Origin: Ilyonectria destructans
Taxonomy: Eukaryota; Ascomycota; Sordariomycetes; Hypocreales; Nectriaceae
Assembly (NCBI GenBank): GCA_020740775.1
Contig: JAHEWK010000002.1
Span: 4,092,001 to 4,156,000, forward strand
Direction: 5' to 3'
Length of the DNA stretch: 64,000 bases
Shown here: positions 1 through 10,911 of the stretch, one piece after another
Numbering within the stretch: position 1 is the first letter of the stretch
Layout of the letters: each line of letters starts with the position of its first letter
The notes under the pieces: generated by a model
Databases searched by the model: none
What the model was told of the DNA's origin: nothing
The model's input: the letters and a program-made list of their open reading frames with translations, nothing else
Made by a program: the position numbers and the translations under genes

Positions 1-460
1 GGCAATGGATCAAGAGTGTGCACATGCAGCGTGGTGGTCAGCGAGAGCTCCTGAGCGCCAGCCGTAACGGCAAGGTCAAGGTGTGGGATATCCGAATGGA
101 CAAACCCTTGCACTCGTTCCAGACAACTCGGGACACACTCCGCACGGCGAGCACGCATGAACACCTCCCGGTATTCGCAGTGTAAGTACATCCGGGTTTC
201 GGAATTGAAGAAGCGAGGATCATTACTAACCGAATCGGTGCAGGGGAACATCAGCCCACACGGTCAAGGTCTTCAATTTGGATGGAAATCAGCTTTCTTC
301 CGTCGAGCCGTACTCGAGCTTCCTTCAACAGAGCAGAAGCTCGCCAATCTCGGCGACAGCGTTCCATCCACACCGACCCATCTTAGGTTGTGCTGCACGG
401 GGTGACCACCATATCAACCTTTTTACTTGCGAGAAGTCGGAGCCATTGCACCTTGGTTAG
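1..460 (+). CDS. kog1: Kog1/Raptor (TORC1 scaffold), C-terminal end only
   Basis: Partial gene; the 5' part lies left of the window. The reading frame opens at base 3, exon 1 ends at 181, a 62-nt intron (GTAAGT...GTGCAG, 182-243) follows in matching phase, and the last exon is 244-460. The translation is the end of a WD40 propeller: a blade with KVKVWDIRMDKPLHSF, then TVKVFNLDG and a final stretch with ISATAFHPHRP and CEKSE. This terminal block is characteristic of Raptor/Kog1/Mip1, the substrate-recruiting scaffold of TOR complex 1 at the vacuole. Assignment to Kog1 rather than another WD40 protein rests on recognising this C-terminal block; the HEAT and caspase-like parts are not in view. 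Confidence 0.8.
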
Positions 461-1354
461 GGCTCTTGGGGCAGTACTTTTGGCTTCTGATCTGGATAGA
501 TGGAGAACGGTGTCCGATTAATATGCAAACCGTCGAGACGGGGAGATGGGGAATGAACGGCGCCCGCGTAATGAGTCAAAGGTGTAGGGAAGCGAGATCG
601 GAAGGACCTAATTCGTGCGCTGTATAGGTTGCATATCATATCATCGGCGTGTTTTGATGTACGGGCGTTCAGGGGGCACGGCAAGCGAGGAGAGGAGAGG
701 AGCGAGCTAGGGCACTTTGCATTATCCGAGGGCAATTTGGTCCAGGACAAGGACGGGCACTTTTTCAGGTTAGGTACCTCATCAGTGAGTTACATGTTAG
801 AGCAGCGCGTCGGAGAGGAGCTTCCTACCTTAATGGTGTACGATTTACTTGATATGCGATCACTTGCTGAACTTGGATGTCCGGGCCGATGCGGTGACTC
901 GGTAACAAGTTCCCTGGAGACCAAGGAGTTCGTCCTAAGGGACAGTGAGGTGATAGAGGCTGGGTGTCTTGCGTCGTGGGTACCTGGCCGTTGCGAGGAT
1001 TTGACACGTTGAACGAGGTACCTTCCACCTCAGTAACCCCACCATGACGCTGTCAGCGTGGGCAAATCGCCTGCTTTGGCGGGGCAGGTGCGGCCACAAC
1101 CCCGCCATATGGCTGGTCCGTCTTTTGGGCAACCACCTCTTCACACAAATTTATGCGTCACCTCACTCCCACCGACAAGAGTCATCTACGCCGCGTCTCC
1201 TGATAACCCTCCGGTTTCGTTCTTCTCCGGCTCCTCACCAATTCCACTCATCTCGACTCGACTTATAAACGTCTACGTCGCCGCCGACCGTTGCTCAGGC
1301 TTCGAGACCACGACAAAACACCCCGCTACACGTCCCCAATTCGCGACTTTCACC
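461..1354. other. Intergenic, kog1 3' to dps1 5' leader
   Basis: About 0.9 kb with only short overlapping frames and no recognisable protein or RNA gene. It should hold the kog1 terminator and the promoter and leader of the aspartyl-tRNA synthetase gene. The reading frame of the synthetase stays open upstream of its ATG as far as about 1058 (see findings). Confidence 0.5.
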
Positions 1355-3171
1355 ATGGCCGACGCTCCCACCGACGCTGCGGCTCCGGCCAACCCTCCTC
1401 CGGCCGAGACGGCCCCCGCTGCTGGCGCTGAGGCCGGCGAGGGCGGCGAGGCCGGTCCCTCCAAGAAGGCCCTCAAGAAGGCCGAGGCCAAGGCCAAAAA
1501 GGAAGCCGAGAAGGCCAAACGTGCCGCCGAGCACCAGGCCAAGCAGGCTGCCGCAAAGGCCGCTGCTGGCAACACCGAAGACCTGGCCAAGGAAAATTAC
1601 GGCAACATCACTCCCTCCACTAAGGTCGAGGCTGAGCGAATCCAGCTCAAGAACATTGGCGATGACCTCCTCGGCAAGACAATCAAGGTCCGTGCCTGGA
1701 TCCAAAACGCCCGTATGCAGGGCGCCAAGATGGCCTTCGTTGAGCTGCGTGAGGAGCGCAACTGGGCTATTCAGGGTGTCGTTGCTACCAGCGCCGAGGG
1801 CACGCCCGTCTCCAAGCAGATGGTCAAGTGGATCGGTGCTTTGAATCTCGAGAGCTACGTCCTGGTTGAGGCCAAGATCGAAAGGCCTCTCGAGCCCGTC
1901 AAGAGCGTCCGCGTGTCTGACTACGAATTGCACATCACTAAGTGTTACTGCATTGCTCCGGCCCCCGAGGTCTTGGGCATGGGTCTCGTCGTTGCCAATA
2001 GGCCCGTCGCCAACTTCGACGACGAGGACGCTGGCAACCCTGTCGAGGAAGTCAAGGAGGGCGTCGAGAACCTCTCGCTCGACAACGTCCCGTCAGCCAG
2101 CATGGCCACCCACCTCAACAACCCCGTCATGCACAAGCGTGCCCCCGTCCAGCAAGCCATTTCCGATGTTCGCATGGCCACCCGCAAGCTGTTCTCCGAG
2201 TACCTCGACGCCAAGGACTTCGTCCAGTTCGAGCCCCCGTGCTTGATCGCAGCTGCCTCTGAGGGTGGCTCCAACGTGTTTAGTATGCCTTACTTTGAGA
2301 AGCAGGCGTTTCTAGCGCAGTCGCCCCAGTTCTATAAGCAGATTGAGATTGCTGGTGGTCGCAAGCGCGTCTATTGCATCGGGCCCGTGTTCCGAGCTGA
2401 GAACTCCAACACTCCCAGACACATGACTGAGGTACGTCTAACCCATGATTTCGAGATGAAAGACAACGCAGGGCAAGTTGCTAACCTTCATAGTTCACCG
2501 GTCTCGATCTGGAAATGGAGATTGAGGACCACTACCATGAGGTGCTTCACATGCTGGAAGGTGTGCTTTTGTTCATCTTCCGCGGCCTTCAGGAGCGTTG
2601 CGCCGAGCAGATCGCCCTCATTCGTACCGTCTATCCTTCAGAGGATTTCCTGCTTCCCGAGGCCGGTAAAGAGGTGCGCATGACCTTTGCAGAGGGTCAG
2701 GCTCTTCTCCGAGCTGAGGGTCCCGAGGAGTTCCGTAACGTGTCCGATGATGAGGACATGTCAACTCCCCAGGAGAAGGCGCTTGGCGCGCTGGTCCGAG
2801 AAAAGTACAAGACGGACTTTTACGTGCTGGACAAGTTCCCGGAAGGCGCTCGGCCGTTCTATGCTCTTGAGGACCCTGAGAACCCCAAGGTTACCAACGC
2901 ATATGACATGTTTATGCGAGGCCAAGAGATTCTTTCCGGTGGTCAACGTATCCACGTGCCAGAGGTGCTGGAGGCGCGAATCCGCACGAAGGGAATTGAC
3001 CCAGCCAGTCAAGGCATCAAGGAGTATGTCGACATTTTCCGCAGCGCTGGAGTTCCACCTCACGGTGGTGGTGGTATTGGCCTCGACCGTGTGGTGGCTT
3101 GGTACCTGAACCTGCCAAGCGTTCACCTAACGAGCTATTACCCTCGTACGCCCAAGAGGCTGCTGCCTTAG
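1355..3171 (+). CDS. dps1: Aspartyl-tRNA synthetase, cytosolic
   Basis: Charges tRNA-Asp with aspartate in the cytosol. Two exons, 1355-2431 and 2494-3171, with a 62-nt intron (GTACGT...CATAG) in phase 0; product 584 aa. Residues about 30-70 form a lysine/alanine-rich helix (KKALKKAEAKAKKEAEK), the tRNA-binding extension of eukaryotic class IIb enzymes. An OB-fold anticodon-binding domain follows (about 100-200, VRAWIQNARMQGAKMAFVELRE). The class II catalytic core shows motif 2 around FRAENSNTPRHMTEFTGLD and motif 3 as GGGGIGLDRVV near the C-terminus. The start is chosen because CACCATGG matches a fungal start context and the alanine/proline-rich N-terminus is usual for this family. An in-frame ATG at 1109 would add 82 residues. 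The family assignment is secure. Confidence 0.95.
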
Positions 3172-6100
3172 TGGGTTTGAGATAGAGATGGGGTGGGCTA
3201 TGGGCTATGGACTGTGGACTATTGGACCGTGGTGGAGGATGTAAAAGACAAGAAGCTAGGAGGCTAGGACAATGGGACGCCGGGACGCCGAGATGGACAA
3301 GATTTTGAGTTTATACACGACTGGTATTAGAGACGAAAGATCTACAGGGAACCAACGGGACCGGGTAACAAAGCCTACGTGATCGATGGCGGGGACCAGA
3401 TGTCCCCAGCGACGGGTGCATGTACTATGATGGTTCAAATGTCGTTCCTCTCGATAGGCGCAGGTAGGCGGGCGCTGAGCCGCTGTCAGGGTCAGGGGGG
3501 TGATGTTATTATGGACGAATGTGGGCATTACTATGCTATGTACACTGCTGTGCTGTGTACATGTGGGCTGTGCCGTCCCACTGGTACCCTGAAAACCATT
3601 AGAGCGACCCTTGGCACGCCAGGGAAGCGGTGCCTGCGACGGGGGCAGGAGGAAGCGTAGCTCCCATACGTAAGCCATCGGCAGTCCAGTGGGATGAAAG
3701 CAAGCCCCGGAGACGAGTACCGGACGCCCGGTGGAGACACGGCGGCCGGCTTGTCTCGGCGCCAACCCGACAACGGCCGGGACGACGAAAGAGAATCGTG
3801 GCGAGGGCGGCGGCTTCGGCGCGGGCGCAACGAGAAGCGAGATGGAGGGATGGAGGGAACGACGAAGGGACCTTGTCATGACACATTGCGTTCTGCGTCA
3901 TTTCACCGAGTTTTCGCCATCTGTGCGTATCGTATGCTCCGGATACGTGCGGCAAGATGGTGCCTGGCGATGCGTGCTGACTGATGGTGCTTTTGTGCCC
4001 GGCGGCGCTGAGCTGAAGCATGTGCTCGGTGCCGGTGCTGGGAATGACCGGAGATGGCGCCCCGACACGAGACAAGGTGCTTATGGCCCTTGGGTCTGGA
4101 GTCTTGGCATCTGGACTGGAGGAGTGAACTTGTGAAGGAGTGAGTCGGTGGACGGCCGTTGTTGCAAGGCTTTGGGCGGAAGCGGGGACAGACAAGCACA
4201 CGGCCGGCGCGACTACGGCACCTAAGACAGGTAGGGGGACGTCGAGACGCAGGGTCTTAGGGCACCTACCGTTACCACGTAGTAGGGCATCTAGGGGACG
4301 TATGCGCTGTGACGACACGGCTTGGACTTGGCCAGGCCCGGTTGGGCGTAGCAGCCACCGAGTTTCGTGTTATAGGGCGGTAGGGCCTCAAGACTGCCTG
4401 ACCGGGGCGGCGCTGGCGGGGGGCCAAGGCCCGGCGAGTGGAGGTTTTTGGGGTCTGGGGCTGAGCGGGCGGCCGACCGAGCAGAAGCGCGGGTGGGAAG
4501 AATGGGGCCTCCCGTGACGGCGCGGTGGGGGCGAAAAGGCGCTGGGGCAGCCTGCGCGTAGGGGCCATCTGGTAGGGCCTAGGGGCAGCCTGAGCCTGGC
4601 TTAGGTTGTTTTAGGAAGTTAACATGGGAGCAGGGGGGGAGGTGAAAGGCGGTTGATGAAGCTGCCAGCTTTCGATAAGGTGCTGCTGCATAGTGACTAT
4701 GTATGTAGGTAGTATAGTATGTGATGGCCGACGGCAGGCCAAGCCAGGGCCTGTTTAAGTCGATGCCTAGTTGAGTTGTCGAGAGTTGTCCGGGGTGCAA
4801 AGTCGATCTGTGGGGGGGGACCGTTGACGACATTCATTGTTCCCTTCTATCCATCCTAGACCGGTGACGCAAACGCCCAATCAGTGAGAGAGCGACCTGG
4901 CGTCGCATCCTTGGTGGAAGCAAAGAGAGCCCTGGGGAGAGACAAGCAACGCCTTCCAAAAGGCCCCCCGGTAAGGGCTGCGGGAATGCGGGAATGCGGC
5001 GACGCAGGCCCGCCGAGATGCCGAGATGGAAGATGGGTGCAGAAGGCGCAGAAGGGGTGCAGAAGGCTCGAAACAGGTGGCACAAGGCGCAGAAAAGGTG
5101 CAGAACCGACGCCGACAAAACAAACAACCAAGAAGCGGATGATGCCGAGTTCCCATTGCCTAGGGTCGACCACAGATCCATCTTCTGCCCTACAGCGGCG
5201 CAACGACCCACCTGGACGACCCTTGGCGTGCATGTGCGTGGTAGTGCCCCCCCGGTAGAAGAATCAAGGCAAAAGTCATCCCGGACATGGATGCGCTGCA
5301 GAGATACGGCCGGGGAACGGGTAGGAATGGGAAACCTCAGCCAGCAGGTTGGGAATTTGGAATTCTGGTGCAAACAAGATAGGCCAGGGGGGGGAATGCA
5401 CGGCGGGTCAAAAGCTCCTTTTGACATGTAGGAATCGTGTAGATATTGCGTACTGGCCCGTGGATGGAGGAGGATGATGAGGAGGAGCATGGAGTATGGA
5501 GCATGGAGTAGGTATGGAATATGGAGGAGTGTCTGTATAGGACGGAAAAATCCGCCCTTCTACATGACCTACTGTATCTCCCCTGGCTCCTCGAATCTCG
5601 GACCCGGTACGGAGCAGGCAGACCCTATGTGCATGTTCTGGCAGAGGGAGGTGGATGCCAGAACGAGCAGCCAGCAGCAGCGCCAGGAGCCAGCATGAGG
5701 CCAGCATGAGGCCCAGGAGCCAGCAAACTGCCCAGGACCCAGAAACACGGGCCCAGAATGTTGACCGATCGCGGGGCGCCCGGCCGTTAGAAGGTTAGAT
5801 CGCAATGATTGTCCTTGCAGCCCGTCCCATTGCCCCCAGCTAGCGAAACCCGCCTCGCCCGCCCTCACCCGCCCTGACCCGCCCGCCTCCAGCCTTGACC
5901 CGCCCGTCTCCATGTCTCCAACCCTCGTTTATCCCACACCGCAGTTGCGCGCCAGTAAAGGCCAGAAACCTGCGTTGCGGCTGGCCTCGACCTCCGGAGC
6001 CTCCTCCGCGTCGTGTGATTGGCTGCCTCGAAAGCCTTCTCTGGTGGCTTCGAGTCGGCAACTCGTCAACTCTTGGTCGTCTTCTCCCCTTCTCCCCTTC

Positions 6101-8491
6101 TCCCTCCAAACCGGTTCAACGTAACTACCTGGTCCCCAGCCTGTCTCCCCCAGCCTGTCCCCCGCCAACAGCTACCAGTTCGCCGGTAAAAACCCAGAGT
6201 TGCTCCTCTTCGACCCCATATCCCATGTATCTAGACGAGTTGGGAGATTTGTCATTGTGGCAAGCGTGCTCGGATCGTTTGAGCCTCTTGGGTTACCCTC
6301 GCCTAATCGACTCGTCCTGGAGTTGTCATTGGGGAATCAAGTTTAAGGTTTCCGCCCGTCCTCGAGGTCGGAGCCTCCGCCACAGCGACCATCTGACAAG
6401 TATGCCAAATCCTTTGGGCAAATGTCACTCCAGGCCATGTGTTGGCGCGGAAGAGTCGGTGCGGGACGAAGGAAAAAAGGGTCCAAGAGTTCCCAGGGTT
6501 CGGCCGAGCTTGGCCCTGCCTTGACCTGCTTGGGTGTGTACATCGTAGTGTGGCGCCAATGCAGCCCTTCGATATCTCCGTGAGCCACCCCATTCCCCCC
6601 ATCCGCATCTCCGTGTCAATCCCCATTTCTGAAATCCCCATTGATATCTGGTCAAAGACTCCGGGTTGTTGTGCCGAAAGTCTGGGCGAGGCAGGGCACG
6701 GCAGGGCACGGCAGGTCAGGGCAGGTCAGGGCAGGTCAGGGCAGGGGGAGGATGAAGCCCTTGCAAAATGCAAATGCAAATGCAGATGCAGCAGCATCTT
6801 GACCATGGGTTCGTTGCCCGCTGACGAGGGGGCCGCTGCAGCTGTGCAGCTAATCCCGTACTCATCTTGCAGTGCATCTTGTACTGCATCATCATATCAT
6901 CATGACGTCCTCGGTCTAGGCTCAGTGCCTCGCGTGGTTGTTAGTATGTGGTGTGTCGGTCTGGTGCCTGTAGTGTCTGGTGTCGGTCTGGTAGTTATGC
7001 TTTGGCGTCTGAACTGGCTTGGGCCCTATTTAGTAGCGCGTTCGATGTTGCTCTTCTGGTGTCGGTTTGGTATCCGGCCGCCTGGTTGGTGGTGTCTCTC
7101 TCGGTACCCGGCCTGATGTCTTCGGTGTCCGGTGTCCGGCCTAGAGTCTGTTCCAAATCTTCTTCAGGTGACTGGTGCATGAATCAAGCAACCGCCTTCG
7201 TCCTCAGCCCAGCCAAGGAATCCCTAGTCAAGTCACCAAGTAGCAGCCCCCACTCTGCACCGCGCCGCTCTGCGTTGCACAACCAGGGAAGAAATGGAAG
7301 CGTCCCGTGTTGCCGTTGTCCTCCCTTGTTCTTTGTAAGAGGTACTTCGTACTCCGTACATGCCATCCCATCTCATCCCGTTGATTGAGTCGGCCTTCGG
7401 CTAAGGCACACATGCGTCTTGCTGATTTGCTGGATTGGTTTGGTTTGGCAGGCGGTGGCCCTTGATCTCGGATCCTCTAGACCCTCCTGGACCCTTGGAC
7501 CCTTGTCTTTTCCTTGGCATTGATCCCCTAATAATAAATCCCCATCACCAGGATGGGGGACCTTTTGGGGCGTCTCTTTTGGGGTCTCTTAGGCGTTTTG
7601 AGGCGTGTTGAGGCGTGGTGGTCCCTTGGTTTCCTTGTTGGGGGGTGTGGGAGCGGGCGGCATCCATTCCTCCATTGTGCCAGCTGGACGACCCACGTTT
7701 TTCGCACTTCGACCTTTGCCGGATGGCCTCTAGTCCGCGGGCAAGGAGAACATCTGTAGCGTCACGATGCTTGAGTTGCGGTGGCTCATATATTGCTCCC
7801 TTCCTGCCGCCTTCTTTGCTTCTGTCTGCAACAGATTGATCCCGACCCTGCCGCTGGGAAATACCACTTTACCCTTACATCCGGTACTACCTACTCAAGC
7901 CAACAAGAGCCCCCCCCCCTACCCCTACCAAGCACGCACGCACGCACGCCCGCCCGCGCCTTCCCCTCCCCCGTCCACTAGCCCCGTGCGTCCTTCCGTC
8001 ACCTCTCAAGCTCTGGTCTCTCCTGCCACAGCCTCTCTGCCACTGCTGCACGCCTGCTCGTTGCTGAACTTGGACTTTGTACTCCCAACGCACCTGCCTC
8101 TCAGCACCTTATTCGGCCGCCAAAGAGTGTCCTTGGGCTCTTTTCCCGTCACAACCTCTTTGTTGTCTCTTGCCTCGCTCGCTCAATCACTCAATCACTC
8201 ACTCACTCGCGCTCACTCGCCCGCTCTCCCGCATCCTCATCCCCCCGCCCATCTCGCTCACTCACCTTGACTTGCGACGTCGGCGAACCATCACCACCGG
8301 GCTCTCCCTCCCACTCTCTGTCGAGACGCAGATTCCATCGCATCTGTCGTCTTCTTGAGTGCTCTTGCCTCCTCCATCTGCCAGCCATCGATTGTGCGCC
8401 TGCTGCTCATCCAGCCTCGCCTATCACGACAATCATCGCCAACTCCATTTCCATCTCCGCCCGCCGCCTCCGCCCTCCGCCCGCCGTCGCC
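3172..8491. other. 5.3 kb intergenic region upstream of kapC
   Basis: No ORF here has recognisable protein features or a splice pattern that I could extend. The largest (minus strand 3599-4318) is an unbroken frame in GC-rich DNA with composition typical of a chance ORF. From about 7880 the plus strand becomes strongly C/T-rich (runs of CCCC, CTCACT repeats at 8160-8230), which is the usual look of the core promoter and leader of a highly regulated fungal gene; here it leads into kapC. Direct repeats are listed separately. Confidence 0.5.
6691..6746 (+). repeat. 10-bp tandem repeat (GCAGGGCACG / GCAGGTCAGG)
   Basis: Two perfect copies of GCAGGGCACG (6691-6710) are followed by three perfect copies of GCAGGTCAGG (6711-6740) and a partial GCAGGG. 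It is a minisatellite-like array in intergenic DNA 1.7 kb upstream of kapC. No function is evident. Confidence 0.85.
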
Positions 8492-9761
8492 ATGGATTTC
8501 AGCGGCCAGTACAACTTCCCTGGCGCTCAGCCCTACCACCAGTTCATGCCCATCCCGCCTCTAACGCCTTCTCACTCGCACTCGGCCGCTTCGGACGACT
8601 TTAACGCTTCCCCGCCGGTCAGTTGCTGCCAAAATCCCAGATTCCCCCACTCCCAGCGTGCAGCCCTGCCTTAGCGCTACTTACCTGAGCATTACTCTAT
8701 CACCCACGACCGACCGTCTCCAACCTCCCGTTCTGCATCCCAGCTCTATAATATCTGATGACCCCTCTTTACTGACACCTGCGTTCTTCGTTCTAGGAAA
8801 ACTATGAGTCGCTGCCTCAAAATTCAAACGACCAATTTCCTGCCTTCGACTACTCGCAAGGCTTCAACTCGAACCCTCATCAACCCACCGGCGGCTTCCC
8901 CGGCCCTCCCACTCCTCCAGGCCACAACGTCTTTACCCAGCACCAGCAGCGACATGGCAGCGTCTCCAACGCCATGAAGTCCGGCCAGGGCGCCGAGTCT
9001 GTCTCGGACGAAATGAACGTGACCCGTGGGACCAGTGAGGAAGATGATCCTATGACACCTGCTCAGTCCCGGAGAAAGGCTCAGAACCGTGCTGCGTACG
9101 TTAATTCCTTGTCTCTCTGTGGACCGTCGGCTGGCATCTACATCTACCCAATAACGACCCTTGCCGTGGAGAGTGTAGTTGTCGGTCGACCGCCACCATG
9201 TCTCAGCCAGGCAGATCCGAGCACAAGCTAACATACTCCACTCACAGTCAGCGAGCCTTCCGCGAGAGAAAAGAAAAGCATGTTAAGGACCTCGAGGCCA
9301 AGCTTGCCGGCCTAGAGGCTGCCCAGCAACAAGCCTCTGTCGAGAACGAACGCCTCAAGCGGGACCTCCAGAAAATGTCCACTGAGAATGAGATCCTCCG
9401 GGCCACCTCCCACATGGGTGGCAGCCACAAGAACTCAATCTCTTCTGAACCAACCACAGGCCCTATGCGTTTCAATCCTACCGAATTCTATTCCAACGTT
9501 CTTCAGAACCATACCAACAAGACCCCGTCCCACCGTATCGTTACCGCGGACGACGGCGAGCGTCTTATGGCTGCCGGAGCCACTTGGGACTTCATCATCT
9601 CCCATGAGCTCTTTAAGAAGGGCCTCGTCGACGTCGGCGATGTCAGCGAACGACTCAAGCACCTCGCCCGTTGTGACGGCCAGGGACCCGTCTTCTCGGA
9701 GCGGTCCATCCTCACGGCCATCGAACAGAGCGTCGCCAGTGGAACTGACGATCTGCTTTGA
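8492..9761 (+). CDS. kapC: AP-1-like bZIP transcription factor KapC
   Basis: Nuclear transcription factor of the fungal Pap1/Yap1-like bZIP class. Three exons, 8492-8617, 8797-9095 and 9248-9761, with introns GTCAGT...CTAG and GTACGT...CACAG in matching phase; product 312 aa. The second intron splits the basic region exactly inside RRKAQNRAA|QRAFRERKEKH, so the domain exists only after splicing (basic region about 134-155, leucine zipper about 156-190). The N-terminal third is Pro/Gln/Ser-rich. The C-terminal block (TWDFIISHELFKKGLVDV, then RLKHLARCDGQGPVF) is the conserved tail of the KapC group, and the cysteine-rich domains of Yap1 are absent. The long C/T-rich leader upstream suggests tight control. 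Its target genes cannot be inferred from sequence. Confidence 0.9.
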
Positions 9762-10713
9762 AGGGGATAAGAACAAGGAAGAAAACGAAACACAGTTGCA
9801 CATGGTGCTATCATGATTGATGTATATCACGGCTAAGGGACCGGATTGGATACCCCGCCCTTCGGGGTTATGGAGTGGCGTTCTCTGTTTATGGGTTTGA
9901 TTAATTTATTTGGAAACAATCGAAGAGGGTGTCAGCCCCGAGCTCTACGACTCTCGATTCCTATCTCAGCCAGAGAGGCTTTGGACACAGAGTTACAGAC
10001 GCTCTTCAACAAAGATAGTTAAATCAAGTCTCGTGCCCCGCATTGACAGTCATAGTGGAGGCAGTATCGCCAGGATGGATCTGAGATAAGACTTCAGTTC
10101 TGTTCCGAATATATGTGCGATGGGACATGGGTCTGGGGATTTGTTTGAGCATTGGTTTCTTGTCTATTAACTTTCAAGTCGCAAGGAAAAAATTTACATG
10201 AACAATTTCACAGGGACATTACAATATCTACCCTCAGGGAAACACACTTAGCACCATACAGGAGACACATTGCTCGATGCAATAGAGTTGTTGCGCATTT
10301 ACCTTTGCCCTCATCCTTCGTTTTAGCCATTTTGTCTCTAAATTTGCTGCCCGCTATTGGCAACATTCTGTCCGTGGGCAATGATAACCTTCCTGGGTCG
10401 TGTATACAGCAGGTGATGGAGCTTCACAACTCTGATGCGTTGTGCGTGATGGGCGGTGGAAACCACGGCTTATCGGGTGATTGTCAGATTTCTGTGAACT
10501 ATATATAGCGAGCTATCTATATATCTAGATGTATCTATATGAAGCCATAACCACTCATTCCCCCGTCAATCTAAGTCCAATCTTCAATAAGCAAAAGTTC
10601 AGGTACACCAACCAAACCGTCGACCATTCCAAACACGGGCCCCCCTGCCCAACCAATACTTGCCCATTTTAACATCCCGAACATCTCACGTCTGACGGAG
10701 AAATAAGCGCAAC
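9762..10713. other. Intergenic, kapC 3' flank and start of AT-richer island
   Basis: No gene recognised. Base composition drops from GC-rich to near balanced. A TATA-rich stretch (about 10499-10540, tatatat/ctatct repeats) lies roughly 180-210 bp before the first seven-cysteine gene and may be its promoter. Confidence 0.45.
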
Positions 10714-10911
10714 ATGTGTCGCAATATCAGGCTTAGTTACAAGTGCGAACAGTGCCGCAAGGAAGTTGACTTCGTAATGACCGTGGAACGGTGCGCGGCG
10801 GCGCGCAAGGCCAACCACAACTGCCAGCTCAAAGGTGACGGCCGGAAGACGGAGAAAATCCCTTGGACTGAGTGTCGGCATTGTTTGCAAGCAGGGTTTG
10901 AGCTCAAGTAG
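10714..10911 (+). CDS. Seven-cysteine small protein, copy A (65 aa)
   Basis: First member of a family of five small genes in this island; family function unknown to me. The 65 aa product has Cys at 2, 11, 14, 27, 37, 54 and 57, the invariant scaffold M-C-x8-C-x2-C-x12-C-x9-C-x16-C-x2-C shared with copies B, C and E. The two CxxC pairs (11/14 and 54/57) look like zinc knuckles of a ribbon or treble-clef type fold; metal binding is inference. There is no signal peptide or membrane segment, and the protein is rich in Lys/Arg, so an intracellular location is likely. The start is fixed by the family-wide MC at the N-terminus. This copy sits 1.3 kb from the others, is the most diverged, and reads CRHC where B and C have CPWC. 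Confidence 0.7.
   Translation: MCRNIRLSYKCEQCRKEVDFVMTVERCAAARKANHNCQLKGDGRKTEKIPWTECRHCLQAGFELK

Noticed and set aside
1295..1933. 212-codon minus-strand ORF
   Set aside because: Antisense of aspartyl-tRNA synthetase exon 1; leucine/glycine-rich shadow.
3599..4318. 239-codon minus-strand ORF
   Set aside because: GC-rich DNA, overlapping frames on both strands, no domain-like content, no splice partners.
7767..8270. Pro/Ser/Leu-rich plus-strand ORF
   Set aside because: Translation of the C/T-rich kapC leader; low complexity follows from base composition.
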